64,000 nt of DNA from Roseovarius confluentis. Lineage in GTDB: Bacteria; Pseudomonadota; Alphaproteobacteria; Rhodobacterales; Rhodobacteraceae. Of the stretch, positions 36,542 to 44,441 are shown piece after piece. Numbering within the stretch: the first letter of the stretch is position 1; each line of letters starts with the position of its first letter. The position numbers and the translations under genes were made by a program. Below the pieces are notes generated by a model. That model did not search any database, was not told the origin of the DNA, and worked only from the letters and a program-made list of their open reading frames with translations. The stretch lies in NCBI RefSeq assembly GCF_002917925.1, contig NZ_PPFE01000002.1, positions 124,001-188,000 on the forward strand. The letters are read 5' to 3'.

Positions 36542-37159
36542 ATGCCGAAGCTGAGTGCCGACGCGCCGCTGATCCATCCGGAGTGCGCGATTTCCGACAG
36601 TTCCTTTGGTGCCTTTTGCGAGGTGGGCCGGGGAAGCCGCGTGGCGCAGTCGGTTTTCGGGGATTATTCCTATTGCGACCGGATGTGCGATATCGCCAAC
36701 GCGCAGGTGGGCAAGTTTTCCAATATCGCGAGCTTCGTGCGGGTGGGCGCCACGGATCATCCGCTGGACCGGGCGAGCCTGCATCATTTCATGTACCGGT
36801 CGGCCAGTTACTGGGACGACGCGGAGGATGACGCGGAGTGGTTCGGTCGGCGCAAGGCGCGGCGCGCAGTGATCGGACATGACACCTGGCTGGGGCACAA
36901 TGCGCAGGTGAAGCCGGAGGTCACCGTGGGGCACGGGGCCGTGGTGGCGTCGGGCGCGGTGGTGACGCGGGACGTGGCGCCTTACACGATTGTCGCCGGA
37001 GTTCCGGCGGTGCCGGTCAGGGCAAGGCTTGCGCCGGAGGTGGCGGAGCGGGTTATGGGCCTGGGCTGGTGGGATTGGTCGCATGACCGGCTGCGTGCGG
37101 CGTTGGAGGATTTCCGGGAGCTGCCGGCGGAGGCGTTTTTGGAGAAATACGAAGGGTGA
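36542..37159 (+). CDS. Phosphonate-cluster hexapeptide-repeat acetyltransferase
   Basis: A 205-residue left-handed beta-helix acyltransferase of the type found in phn operons (TIGR03308-like). It has hexapeptide turns (FGAFCEVGRGSRVAQSVFGD; IGHDTWLGHNAQVKPEVTVG; AVVASGAVVTRDVAPYTIVA), the GATDHPLDRASLHHFMYR loop with the likely catalytic His, and the usual C-terminal GVPAVPVRAR. It probably N-acetylates aminophosphonates or a ribosylated intermediate, taking the place of PhnO, which was not seen. It starts 6 bases after phnE2. Confidence 0.88.
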   Translation: MPKLSADAPLIHPECAISDSSFGAFCEVGRGSRVAQSVFGDYSYCDRMCDIANAQVGKFSNIASFVRVGATDHPLDRASLHHFMYRSASYWDDAEDDAEWFGRRKARRAVIGHDTWLGHNAQVKPEVTVGHGAVVASGAVVTRDVAPYTIVAGVPAVPVRARLAPEVAERVMGLGWWDWSHDRLRAALEDFRELPAEAFLEKYEG

Positions 37160-37166
37160 GGCGCGC

Positions 37167-37189
37167 GGTGGGTTTGAAACCCACCCTAC
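37167..37189. repeat. Short palindromic repeat, GTGGGT..ACCCACCCTAC family
   Basis: GGTGGGTTTGAAACCCACCCTAC, eight bases past the acetyltransferase stop. The arms GGTGGGTTT/AAACCCACC pair perfectly. Confidence 0.75.
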
Positions 37190-37220
37190 GGATTGGCGTG
37201 ATGCAGTGCCCTTTCCATAT

Positions 37221-37245
37221 TAAAAGGACGGCCCGAAGGCCGCCC
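37221..37245 (-). terminator. Terminator for the minus-strand phnM/phnF transcript
   Basis: Read on the minus strand, GGGCGGCC-TTCG-GGCCGTCC forms an 8-bp stem (one G-T pair) with a stable TTCG loop and is followed by TTTTA. It lies between the convergent acetyltransferase and first phnM genes. Confidence 0.75.
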
Positions 37246-37354
37246 GGTTTGGTCATGAAAAATGCTTGGTGTTCGGGGACAAGTGAACGAGGTCTGTATG
37301 GCCGAGTCGTGCAACAGGGATGTGTCGGCTCGGTGAAAGCTGGGTGACAGGCCG

Positions 37355-37465
37355 AAGCGTTTCACCTTTAACCTGCGCCATCAGCTGAAGGCGAAACGCG
37401 TGCAACGATCGAGTGTTGCGCGGCGTATCACGATAAGCTGTGACACAGTTCATCGAGAAACGCCT
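37355..37465. repeat. MITE-like ~110-bp element, degenerate copy
   Basis: About 75% identical to the element at 50449-50567. Shared blocks include AGCGTTTC, CCTTTAACCTG, GGCGAAA, GAGTGTT and TAAGCTGT, and both end in GAAACGC. The terminal inverted repeats are eroded. It abuts the stop codon of the first phnM. Confidence 0.7.
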
Positions 37466-38646
37466 TACTCTGCGGCCATGGCAAGTTCGGTGCCCGCGCC
37501 GAAGAAGCGGGTGGCGGCCTCGCCTGCGAGATGCGTGATGCGGCCGGCGCAGAGGGTGGCCTCGATCTGGCGGGTGGCTTCGTTCACCACCACGAGGTCG
37601 GCGCGGCGGCCATAGTCGATCTCGCCCCGGTCGGGCAGGCGCATGATGTGCGCGGGGGTGCTGCTGATGAGCGCCCAGGCGGAGGGAAGCGTGCGCAGGC
37701 CCTTGTCCACGAGCGCGAAGGCGGCGCGGGCCAGCGACGGGTAGTGGTAGTCGGACACCAGCGCGTCGCAATGGCCGGCCTCGATCAGGTCCTCGGCGGC
37801 GGCGTTGCCGGCCTGCGAGCCGCCGCGCACCACGTTGGGGGCGCCCATCAGGACCGGGTCGCCCACCGCCGTGGCCAGCCGGGCGGCGGCGCGCGTCACC
37901 GGGAATTCGCAGATCTTGGCGCCGATCATCGAATAGGTCTCGCGCGTTTCGGCGTCGGGGTCGTCATGGCTGCCGTAAAGGACGCCGCGGCGGTCGAAGC
38001 CCTCGGCAAGGCGACACAGGAAACGGGGCACGAAGGTGGCGTTCTTCTTGGCGGCGCGCAGCGCGGCGAGGTGTTGCTGCGGCGAGCGGCGGGCCTCTTC
38101 GGCCCAACGGGCCAGCGTGGCGGGCCGGGTCTGGGCGGCGTCGAGCGCGTCATCGAGGTGGTTGTTGAAGACGACGTAGTCGATGTCATGCGTGTCGATC
38201 AGCGCAAGCAGGCGCTCGGCGCTGTCGGTGAGATGCGTTTCGCAGCGGATCTGAAGGCGCAGGTCGGTCTGCATCCGGGGGCGGTAGGCGGCGAGCGCCT
38301 GGGCCAGCGCCTCGGCCTGGTCGGGCGCGCGGTGGCCACCTTCCCAGGACCAGCTTTGCGCCAGCCAGGCGGTGGTGATGCCGTTCGAGGCGGCGTCGCG
38401 GTCGGTGGCGGCCAGACCGTCGAGAAGCGGAAACGGCGCGGAGGGGCGCGGCGCGATGTGGCGCTCGAACGCGTCGCCATGCAGGTCGATGATACCGGGC
38501 AGGACGAGATAGCCCGAAAGGTCGACCTCGGGCAGCGGGCCCTTGCCGATGACGCCCTGCCGGACAACGACGGAGCGGCGTTGCAACTCGCCGTCGCGCA
38601 GGACGCGCGCGCCTGTCAGGCGCATGTCGCAGGGTTTCGGGGCCAT
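37465..38646 (-). CDS. phnM: PhnM-type phosphonate triphosphate diphosphatase, first paralogue
   Basis: A 393-residue amidohydrolase-superfamily protein. It has the PhnM opening (MRLTGARVLRDGELQRRSVV), the metal motif IDLHGDAFERHIAPRP, SHDDPDAETRETYSMIGAKI, CEFPVTRAAARLA and MGAPNVVRGGSQAGN. PhnM removes pyrophosphate from alpha-D-ribose 1-methylphosphonate 5-triphosphate. The motif HGDAFERH differs from HTDNLERH in the second phnM at 46395, so it belongs to another subclade and may act on another ribosyl phosphonate. It is read with phnF, opposite to the flanking phn genes. A GTG one codon upstream (38649) is an alternative start. Confidence 0.88.
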   Translation of the reverse strand: MAPKPCDMRLTGARVLRDGELQRRSVVVRQGVIGKGPLPEVDLSGYLVLPGIIDLHGDAFERHIAPRPSAPFPLLDGLAATDRDAASNGITTAWLAQSWSWEGGHRAPDQAEALAQALAAYRPRMQTDLRLQIRCETHLTDSAERLLALIDTHDIDYVVFNNHLDDALDAAQTRPATLARWAEEARRSPQQHLAALRAAKKNATFVPRFLCRLAEGFDRRGVLYGSHDDPDAETRETYSMIGAKICEFPVTRAAARLATAVGDPVLMGAPNVVRGGSQAGNAAAEDLIEAGHCDALVSDYHYPSLARAAFALVDKGLRTLPSAWALISSTPAHIMRLPDRGEIDYGRRADLVVVNEATRQIEATLCAGRITHLAGEAATRFFGAGTELAMAAE

Positions 38647-38710
38647 CACACTGCTCTCGCTCGTTTCGTGTCAAGGTAGCGTGGGTTTGTATCGTGGGAG
38701 TGACAAATGG

Positions 38711-39472
38711 TTAATTCTGCGTGTCTTTTTCTGGTGCATTTTCGGGCAGGGCGTCGCCGAGGGTCAGCGTGACCTTATCGCCGGAAAACCACGTGCGGCC
38801 GTATTCCAGCGGATGGCCGTTCGGGTCGAGATTGAGCGAGACGGTGCGCAGGAGAGGCGCGCCTTCGCGGATCTGAAGGTGGCCCGCCTGGGTGGGGGAG
38901 GCCAACCGCGCGGCGACGCGCGTCCAGGCGCGGGTATAGTCGGGGATGCCGACGGCGCGGAGGCTTTCGGTGATGGAATTGTGCCGGCGCAGGGCATCCG
39001 GCAGGTCAGGCAGGCGGGCAGCCGGAAAGGCGGAGCGGAAAAGGGCAAGCGGCTGGTCATCGGCGAGCGAGAGGCCATCGTAGGAATGCACGAGGTCGCC
39101 GGGGGCGAGGGCCAGCGCTTCGGCCTCGGTGGCGTCGGCGGCGCGGGTTTCGATCAAGTGGGCGCGGCGCGAGGGCAGGCGACCGGCGGCGCGCAGGTTG
39201 GTCTGGAACCGCACGCGCTCGCCCAAAGGGTAATCGGTTGGCTTTTGAGCGACGAAAACTCCCGCGCCGCGGCGGGGAAAGACGGTGCCGGCCTCGGCCA
39301 TGTCCGCGAGCGCCCGGCGAACGGTGTGGCGGTTGACGCCGAAGCGGCGGGCCAGTTCGGCCTCGGTAGGAAGCTTGTCGCCGGGGGCGTAGCGGCCCGC
39401 CGCGATGTCGTCGGTGAGCGTGGCGAGAATGGATTTCCAGACAGGCGTTCTTGGGGCGGTATTGGGCGGCAT
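38711..39472 (-). CDS. phnF: Phosphonate operon regulator PhnF (GntR/UTRA)
   Basis: A 253-residue regulator. The winged helix covers residues ~10-78 (LTDDIAAGRYAPGDKLPTEA; RFGVNRHTVRRALADMAEAG) and a UTRA domain follows (LIETRAADATEAEALALAPG; VSLNLDPNGHPLEYGRTWFS). It is divergent from phnG and upstream of the first phnM on its own strand. It probably represses phnG onward through the palindromes at 39530-39558, with phosphate or a phosphonate as effector. Confidence 0.92.
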   Translation of the reverse strand: MPPNTAPRTPVWKSILATLTDDIAAGRYAPGDKLPTEAELARRFGVNRHTVRRALADMAEAGTVFPRRGAGVFVAQKPTDYPLGERVRFQTNLRAAGRLPSRRAHLIETRAADATEAEALALAPGDLVHSYDGLSLADDQPLALFRSAFPAARLPDLPDALRRHNSITESLRAVGIPDYTRAWTRVAARLASPTQAGHLQIREGAPLLRTVSLNLDPNGHPLEYGRTWFSGDKVTLTLGDALPENAPEKDTQN

Positions 39473-39529
39473 GTCATGAAACTTTCACGGGGTGGGGGCT
39501 TGGCGACTCGGGGGCGATGCGCTATAGAT

Positions 39530-39558
39530 TTGTCTAGTTGTATAGTAAGTTAGACAAC
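39530..39558. promoter_or_regulatory. Inverted repeats between phnF and phnG, probable PhnF operator
   Basis: TTGTCTA (39530-39536) and TAGACAA (39551-39557) are a perfect 7-bp inverted repeat 14 bases apart. A tighter overlapping repeat, GTTGTATA-N6-TAGACAAC (39537-39558, one mismatch), shares the right arm. They lie 17-45 bases before phnG, over its probable promoter. A related TTGTCT half-site occurs before the second phnM (minus strand, 46378-46383). Confidence 0.65.
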
Positions 39559-39574
39559 TTCGCAAGGTGTCTAG

Positions 39575-40018
39575 ATGACCGAAAATTCCGAGAGACAGGC
39601 GTGGATGAGCACGCTGGCCAAGGCCCCCGCCGCCGACCTGGCGCGGCTGTGGGAGGGGCTTGGCCTGAAACCGGAGCACGAGATGCTGCGTGCGCCGGAG
39701 GTTGGGGCGGTGATGGTGCGCGGCCGGACCGGGGCGACGGGAGCGCCGTTCAACTTGGGCGAAATGACGGTGACGCGCTGTTCGCTGCGGTTGGGCTGTG
39801 GCGCGGTTGGGCATGGCTACGTGCAGGGGCGCAACAAGGGTCATGCGACGAACGCCGCGTTGGTGGATGCGCTGATGCAGACCGAGGATGCGGGCCGGGT
39901 GCGCGAGGGGATCGTGGGGCCGCTGACCGAGGCGTTGGTGGCGGCAAAGGCGAAGCGCCGGGCCAAGGCGGCGGCGACCAAGGTGGAGTTCTTTACCATG
40001 CAGCGGGGAGAGGATTGA
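39575..40018 (+). CDS. phnG: C-P lyase core subunit PhnG
   Basis: A 147-residue subunit of the PhnGHIJ core complex. It has WMSTLAKAPAADLARLW, EVGAVMVRGRTGATGAPFNL and the conserved GEMTVTRCSLRLGCGAVGHG followed by QGRNKGHATNAALVDALMQ. With PhnI, H and L it attaches phosphonate to the ribose of ATP. Its stop overlaps the phnH ATG (TGATG at 40018). Confidence 0.96.
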   Translation: MTENSERQAWMSTLAKAPAADLARLWEGLGLKPEHEMLRAPEVGAVMVRGRTGATGAPFNLGEMTVTRCSLRLGCGAVGHGYVQGRNKGHATNAALVDALMQTEDAGRVREGIVGPLTEALVAAKAKRRAKAAATKVEFFTMQRGED

Positions 40019-40590
40019 TGCACACCGAGGCACTGACAGGCGGGTTCGGCGATGCGCCGGTGGATGCGGCACGGGCGTTTCGCGGGGCGATGAACGCGAT
40101 GGCGCGGCCCGGGCGGATCGAGGACCTGGCAGGGGCCGTGCCGCCTGCGCCGTTGTCGGTGGCCGCCGGGGTGCTGGTGCTGACGCTGTGCGATGCGGAG
40201 ACGCCTGTGTACCTGGCCGGAGACTTTGATGCGCCCGCCGTGCGGGAGTGGATCACGTTTCACACAGGCGCGCCTTTCGCGGGGCCGGGGCCGGAGGGGG
40301 CGATGTTCGCGCTGGGGACGTGGGAGGCACTGGGCCCGCTGGAGGCGTATCCGGTGGGGACGCCGGAATACCCCGACCGGTCGACGACATTGATCGTCGA
40401 AATGTCGGAACTGGTGGCGGAAGGCGCGGTGCTGCGCGGGCCGGGCATCAGGGAGACGGCGCGATTGAGCCTGCCCGAGGTGGCGGCGTTCCAGCGCAAT
40501 GCGTCGGCGTTTCCGCTGGGCCTGGATTTCTTTTTCACCTGTGGCGACCGCGTGGCGGCGTTGCCACGAACCACGAAAGTGGAGGGCTGA
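40018..40590 (+). CDS. phnH: C-P lyase core subunit PhnH
   Basis: A 190-residue PhnH, dimeric core subunit of C-P lyase. Family features are LTGGFGDAPVDAARAFRGAM and ARPGRIEDLAG near the start, then LTLCDAETPVYLAGDF, GTPEYPDRSTTLIVEM and the C-terminal NASAFPLGLDFFFTCGDRVA. The start is fixed by overlap with the phnG stop; a much longer in-frame extension upstream is antisense or out-of-context sequence. Confidence 0.96.
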   Translation: MHTEALTGGFGDAPVDAARAFRGAMNAMARPGRIEDLAGAVPPAPLSVAAGVLVLTLCDAETPVYLAGDFDAPAVREWITFHTGAPFAGPGPEGAMFALGTWEALGPLEAYPVGTPEYPDRSTTLIVEMSELVAEGAVLRGPGIRETARLSLPEVAAFQRNASAFPLGLDFFFTCGDRVAALPRTTKVEG

Positions 40591-40593
40591 GCC

Positions 40594-41682
40594 ATGTATG
40601 TTGCGGTGAAAGGCGGCGAGCGGGCCATTGAAAACGCCCATGCGTGGCTGGCCGAGGAACGGCGGGGCGATACCGGCATTGCGGAACTGTCGGTGGCGCA
40701 GATCCGGGAGCAATTGAGCCTTGCCGTCAATCGGGTGATGGCGGAAGGCTCGCTATACGATCCGGACCTGGCCGCGCTGGCGATCAAGCAGGCGCGGGGG
40801 GATCTGATCGAGGCGATTTTCCTGATCCGGGCCTATCGCACGACGCTGCCGCGGTTCGGTGCGTCCGAGCCGGTGGAGACGGACGAGATGGTGTGTGACC
40901 GCCGGATCTCGGCCACGTTCAAGGATGCGCCGGGCGGGCAGGTTCTGGGGCCGACCTTCGACTACACGCACCGTCTGCTGGATTTCAAACTGGCGGCCGA
41001 AGGGGACCTCCCGGACGCGCCGGAGGCGGCGGCATTGGAGGCGGCGGTGCCGCATATCACCGGGTTTCTGAACCGCGAGGGGCTGATCCAGACCGAGGAC
41101 GAAAGTGACGCCACGCCGCCGGACCTGACGCGCGAGCCGATGGAGTTGCCGGCGAGCCGGGCGCTGCGGCTGCAATCGCTGACGCGGGGCGACGAGGGGT
41201 TCGTGCTGGGCATGGCGTACTCGACCCAGCGGGGATACGCGCGCAACCACGCCTTCGTGGGGGAGCTGCGCATCGGCACGGTGGAGGTCGAGATGGAGGT
41301 GCCCGAGCTGGGGTTCGCCATCGGGATCGGCGAGATCACCCTGACCGAATGCGAGACGGTGAACCAGTTCAAGGGGTCCAAGACAGAGCCGCCGCAGTTC
41401 ACGCGGGGCTATGGGCTGGTCTTTGGGCAGACCGAGCGCAAGGCGATTTCCATGGCGTTGGTGGACCGGGCGCTGCGCTGGAAGGAATTGGGCGAGGATG
41501 ACGTGGGCGCGCCGGCGCAGGACGAGGAGTTCGTCCTGATGCATGCCGACAACATCCAGGCGACCGGGTTCCTGGAGCACATCAAGCTGCCGCATTACGT
41601 GGATTTCCAGAGCGAGCTGGAGCTGGTGCGGAAATTACGGCGCGAGGCGGAAGGCCAAGAGGCGCGGGAGGCGGCGGAATGA
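40594..41682 (+). CDS. phnI: C-P lyase core subunit PhnI
   Basis: A 362-residue PhnI, the nucleosidase/ribosyl-transfer subunit that swaps adenine of ATP for the phosphonate. It opens MYVAVKGGERAIENAHAWLA and has RAYRTTLPRFGASEPVET, QSLTRGDEGFVLGMAYSTQR, GEITLTECETVNQFKGSKTE and the typical FLEHIKLPHYVDFQSELELV. It overlaps the FosX-like gene by ATGA. Confidence 0.96.
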   Translation: MYVAVKGGERAIENAHAWLAEERRGDTGIAELSVAQIREQLSLAVNRVMAEGSLYDPDLAALAIKQARGDLIEAIFLIRAYRTTLPRFGASEPVETDEMVCDRRISATFKDAPGGQVLGPTFDYTHRLLDFKLAAEGDLPDAPEAAALEAAVPHITGFLNREGLIQTEDESDATPPDLTREPMELPASRALRLQSLTRGDEGFVLGMAYSTQRGYARNHAFVGELRIGTVEVEMEVPELGFAIGIGEITLTECETVNQFKGSKTEPPQFTRGYGLVFGQTERKAISMALVDRALRWKELGEDDVGAPAQDEEFVLMHADNIQATGFLEHIKLPHYVDFQSELELVRKLRREAEGQEAREAAE

Positions 41683-42098
41683 GTGCGGGGCTGTCGCATA
41701 TCACCTTTGTCTGTGCCGATCTGGACCGGATGCAGCGGGTGCTGGAGGAGGTTCTGGAGGCGCGCTGTGTCTATGCCAGCGGGCCCGAGCAATTCTCGCT
41801 GTCCGAGGAGCGGTTTTTCATGGTGGGCGACGTGTGGGTCGCGATCATGAAGGGCGCGCCGCTGGCAGAGCGGACCTATAACCACGTCGCGTTCAAGGTG
41901 GACGAGGCCGATTTCGAGGCGCGCGTGGCGCGGATCGAGGCGCTGGGGCTGGAGATGCGTCCGCCGCGGGCAAGGGTCGAGGGCGAGGGGCGATCGGTGT
42001 ATTTCCATGCGCCGGATGGGCATTTGCTGGAGTTGCACACGGGCACGCTGGAGGAACGGTTGGCGCGGTATGCGCGCGGACGGGAGGGCGTGGCGTGA
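41679..42098 (+). CDS. FosX-like VOC family protein of the phn operon
   Basis: A 139-residue vicinal-oxygen-chelate protein closest to the FosX fosfomycin hydrolase group. Predicted metal ligands are H7 (LSHITF), H69 (TYNHVAF) and E118 (GHLLELHTG), and an acidic pair at 43-44 falls where FosX has its general base. A FosX homologue inside a phn operon is known from Mesorhizobium loti, with only weak fosfomycin hydrolysis, so the native job is probably handling an epoxy- or hydroxyphosphonate intermediate. It is coupled to phnI (ATGA) and to the HAD gene (GTGA). Confidence 0.85.
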   Translation: MSAGLSHITFVCADLDRMQRVLEEVLEARCVYASGPEQFSLSEERFFMVGDVWVAIMKGAPLAERTYNHVAFKVDEADFEARVARIEALGLEMRPPRARVEGEGRSVYFHAPDGHLLELHTGTLEERLARYARGREGVA

Positions 42099-42685
42099 AT
42101 ATCGTATTCGATATCGGCAACGTATTGATCGCCTGGGATCCGCATGCGGCGTTCCGGCATGCGTTCGACAGCGAAGCAGAGATCGACGCCTTCCTGATAG
42201 ACGCGGATTTCTATGCCTGGAACCTCGAACAGGATCGCGGGCGCACCCGGCAAGAGGCGGTGGCGGCGGTGCCGGCGGGCCATGCTGCTTTGCTGGATGG
42301 GTATTTCGACCGGTTTCACCTGACGATCCGGGACAAGATCCGTGAGACATGGTCGCTGATGGAGCGGCTGCGCAGCAAAGGGCATGCGATTTACGGCCTG
42401 ACCAATTTTGCCGCCGATACCTGGCCCGTCGCGCTGGAGGTGCATCCGCAGCTGGGCGAGGCGTTCGAGGACGTGGTGGTGTCGGGGCATGAGGGGCGGA
42501 TCAAGCCCGACCGCGAGATCTATGACCTTCTTTGCCGGCGCAACAAGCTGAGTCCGGGCGACTGCCTGTTCATCGACGACAGTGCCGCGAATGCGGCAGG
42601 CGCGCGCAAGGCGGGCTGGCAGGCGCATCATTTCACCTCTCCCGACGCGCTGCGCCGGGACCTGACAGAGCGGGGGTTGCTGTGA
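42095..42685 (+). CDS. HAD superfamily hydrolase of the phn operon
   Basis: A 196-residue HAD subfamily IA protein with a GTG start overlapping the previous stop. Motif I is VFDIGNVLIAWDP, where D6 is the nucleophile and Gly replaces the usual second Asp. Motif II is GLTNFAAD, the Lys of motif III is in GRIKPDREIY, and motif IV is FIDDSAANAAGA. This resembles YihX-like sugar phosphatases and epoxide-hydrolase N-domains. It could dephosphorylate a product of the pathway. Its stop overlaps the phnJ GTG start, so it is made in step with C-P lyase. Confidence 0.85.
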   Translation: MNIVFDIGNVLIAWDPHAAFRHAFDSEAEIDAFLIDADFYAWNLEQDRGRTRQEAVAAVPAGHAALLDGYFDRFHLTIRDKIRETWSLMERLRSKGHAIYGLTNFAADTWPVALEVHPQLGEAFEDVVVSGHEGRIKPDREIYDLLCRRNKLSPGDCLFIDDSAANAAGARKAGWQAHHFTSPDALRRDLTERGLL

Positions 42686-43551
42686 ACGAGTACAATTTCG
42701 CCTATCTGGACGAGCAGACCAAGCGGATGATCCGGCGGGCCATTCTGAAGGGGCTGGCCATTCCCGGCTACCAGGTTCCGTTCGCGTCGCGTGAAATGCC
42801 GATGCCCTATGGCTGGGGCACGGGCGGCGTGCAGGTGAGCGCGGCGACGCTGGTGCCCGAGGACCGGATGAAGGTGATCGACCAGGGGGCCGACGATACG
42901 ACGAACGCGGTGTCGATCCGCAAGTTTTTCGAGCGGACGGCGGGCGTGGAGACGACCGAGGAGACGGGCCGCGCGACGCTGATCCAGACCCGGCACCGGA
43001 TCCCCGAGGAGACACTGACGGAGGACCAGATCCTGGTCTACCAGGTGCCCATTCCCGAGCCGCTGCGGTTCCTGGAGCCGCGCGAGACCGAGACGCGGAA
43101 GATGCATGCGCTGGAGGAATACGGGCTGATGCATGTGAAGCTCTACGAGGATATCAGCCAGCACGGGGCGATCGCCACCGCCTATGCCTATCCTGTGAAG
43201 GTGGAGGGGCGTTACGTGATGGACCCGTCGCCCATACCGAAATTCGACAACCCGAAGATGGAGATGGCGGCCATTCAGCTGTTCGGTGCAGGGCGGGAGC
43301 AGCGGATCTATGCGCTGCCGCCGTGGTGCGAGGTGGTGAGCCTCGATTTCGAGGACCATCCGTTCGAGCCGAGCAAGGCGGAGCATGACTGTGACCTGTG
43401 CGGGGCCGGGGACAGCTACCTCGACGAGGTGATCGTGGATGATGCGGGCGGGCGGATGTTCGTCTGCTCGGACACGGATTACTGCCGGGGGCGCCGGGCC
43501 GCCGGGCATGTGGGGGCGCAGGGCGTGCCCTATGAGGAGGGTGCGGCATGA
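42682..43551 (+). CDS. phnJ: C-P lyase radical SAM subunit PhnJ
   Basis: A 289-residue enzyme that breaks the carbon-phosphorus bond of ribose 1-phosphonate 5-phosphate by a SAM-dependent radical. The iron-sulfur ligands C237, C240 (DCDLCGAG) and C262, and the thiyl-radical residue C268 (VCSDTDYC), are in the expected spacing. The N-terminal GLAIPGYQVPFASREMPMPY and GWGTGGVQVSAATL are diagnostic. It uses a GTG start overlapping the HAD stop (GTGA at 42682). Confidence 0.97.
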   Translation: MNEYNFAYLDEQTKRMIRRAILKGLAIPGYQVPFASREMPMPYGWGTGGVQVSAATLVPEDRMKVIDQGADDTTNAVSIRKFFERTAGVETTEETGRATLIQTRHRIPEETLTEDQILVYQVPIPEPLRFLEPRETETRKMHALEEYGLMHVKLYEDISQHGAIATAYAYPVKVEGRYVMDPSPIPKFDNPKMEMAAIQLFGAGREQRIYALPPWCEVVSLDFEDHPFEPSKAEHDCDLCGAGDSYLDEVIVDDAGGRMFVCSDTDYCRGRRAAGHVGAQGVPYEEGAA

Positions 43552-43562
43552 GACACGGGGCG

Positions 43563-43607
43563 CAAAATTTTTGGAAAAATTTTGGAGCGGATTTTTCGAA
43601 AAATCCG
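43563..43607. repeat. Paired perfect palindromes inside the phn operon
   Basis: CAAAATTTTT-GG-AAAAATTTTG (43563-43584) is followed by the 20-bp palindrome CGGATTTTTCGAAAAATCCG (43588-43607). The same two-hairpin layout occurs at 21584-21630. It fills the gap between phnJ and phnK and could attenuate expression of phnKLN. Confidence 0.75.
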
Positions 43608-43627
43608 TGTGCGGGAGGGCTGGCGTG

Positions 43628-44398
43628 ATGACTCCGCTTTTGCAGGTGCGCGATGTGGCGAAGTTCTATGGTCCCCGGGTTGGATGCCGGGACGTGTCCT
43701 TCGACCTTTATCCGGGCGAAGTGATGGGGATCGTCGGGGAGAGTGGATCGGGTAAATCCACGCTTCTGGGCTGCCTCGCCGGTCATCTGGCTCCTGATGC
43801 CGGCGAGGTGATATTCGACACCGCGGTGGAGGGGCCACGCGATACGCTGAGAATGTCCGAGCCCGAGCGGCGGATGCTGGGGCGGACGGACTGGGCCTTC
43901 GTGCATCAGCACGCGCGGGATGGTCTGCGCATGGGTGTGAGTGCGGGGGGCAATGTGGGCGAGCGGCTGATGGCCGTGGGTGCGCGACATTACGGGGACA
44001 TCCGCAGCAGTGCGATCGACTGGCTGGGCCGGGTGGAGATCGCCGAGGACCGGGTGGATGACCGGCCCACGGCGTTTTCCGGCGGGATGCAGCAGCGGTT
44101 GCAGATCGCGCGGAACCTGGTGACGGGGCCAAGGCTGGTGTTCATGGACGAGCCCACGGGGGGCCTTGATGTCAGCGTGCAGGCGCGGCTGTTGGACCTG
44201 TTGCGCGGGCTGGTGCGCGAAATGGGGCTGAGCGCCATCATCGTGACGCATGACCTGGCGGTGGTGCGCCTGCTGGCGGACCGGCTGATGGTGATGAAGG
44301 ACGGGCATGTCGTCGAGACGGGTCTGACCGACCAGGTGCTTGACGATCCTCAGCATGGGTACACGCAGTTGCTGGTTTCCAGCGTGTTGCAGGTGTGA
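43628..44398 (+). CDS. phnK: C-P lyase ATPase PhnK
   Basis: A 256-residue ABC-type ATPase that docks on the PhnGHIJ core rather than on a membrane transporter. Walker A is [18 protein letters not shown], the signature [15 protein letters not shown], Walker [19 protein letters not shown] and the switch His is in [28 protein letters not shown] is characteristic of PhnK. The ATG at 43628 follows a GTG one codon earlier; either could be used. Confidence 0.94.
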   Translation: MTPLLQVRDVAKFYGPRVGCRDVSFDLYPGEVMGIVGESGSGKSTLLGCLAGHLAPDAGEVIFDTAVEGPRDTLRMSEPERRMLGRTDWAFVHQHARDGLRMGVSAGGNVGERLMAVGARHYGDIRSSAIDWLGRVEIAEDRVDDRPTAFSGGMQQRLQIARNLVTGPRLVFMDEPTGGLDVSVQARLLDLLRGLVREMGLSAIIVTHDLAVVRLLADRLMVMKDGHVVETGLTDQVLDDPQHGYTQLLVSSVLQV

Positions 44399-44441
44399 GC
44401 CGTCGGGATTTGAGTATTTTTGGCAAGAAAAAGGCCGGGTC

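Noticed and set aside
32407..37084. Long minus-strand open frames (630 and 636 codons) opposite phnC-phnD and phnE-phnE2
   Set aside because: They are antisense shadows of clear phn genes in GC-rich DNA, rich in Arg/His/Pro/Gln and without domains.
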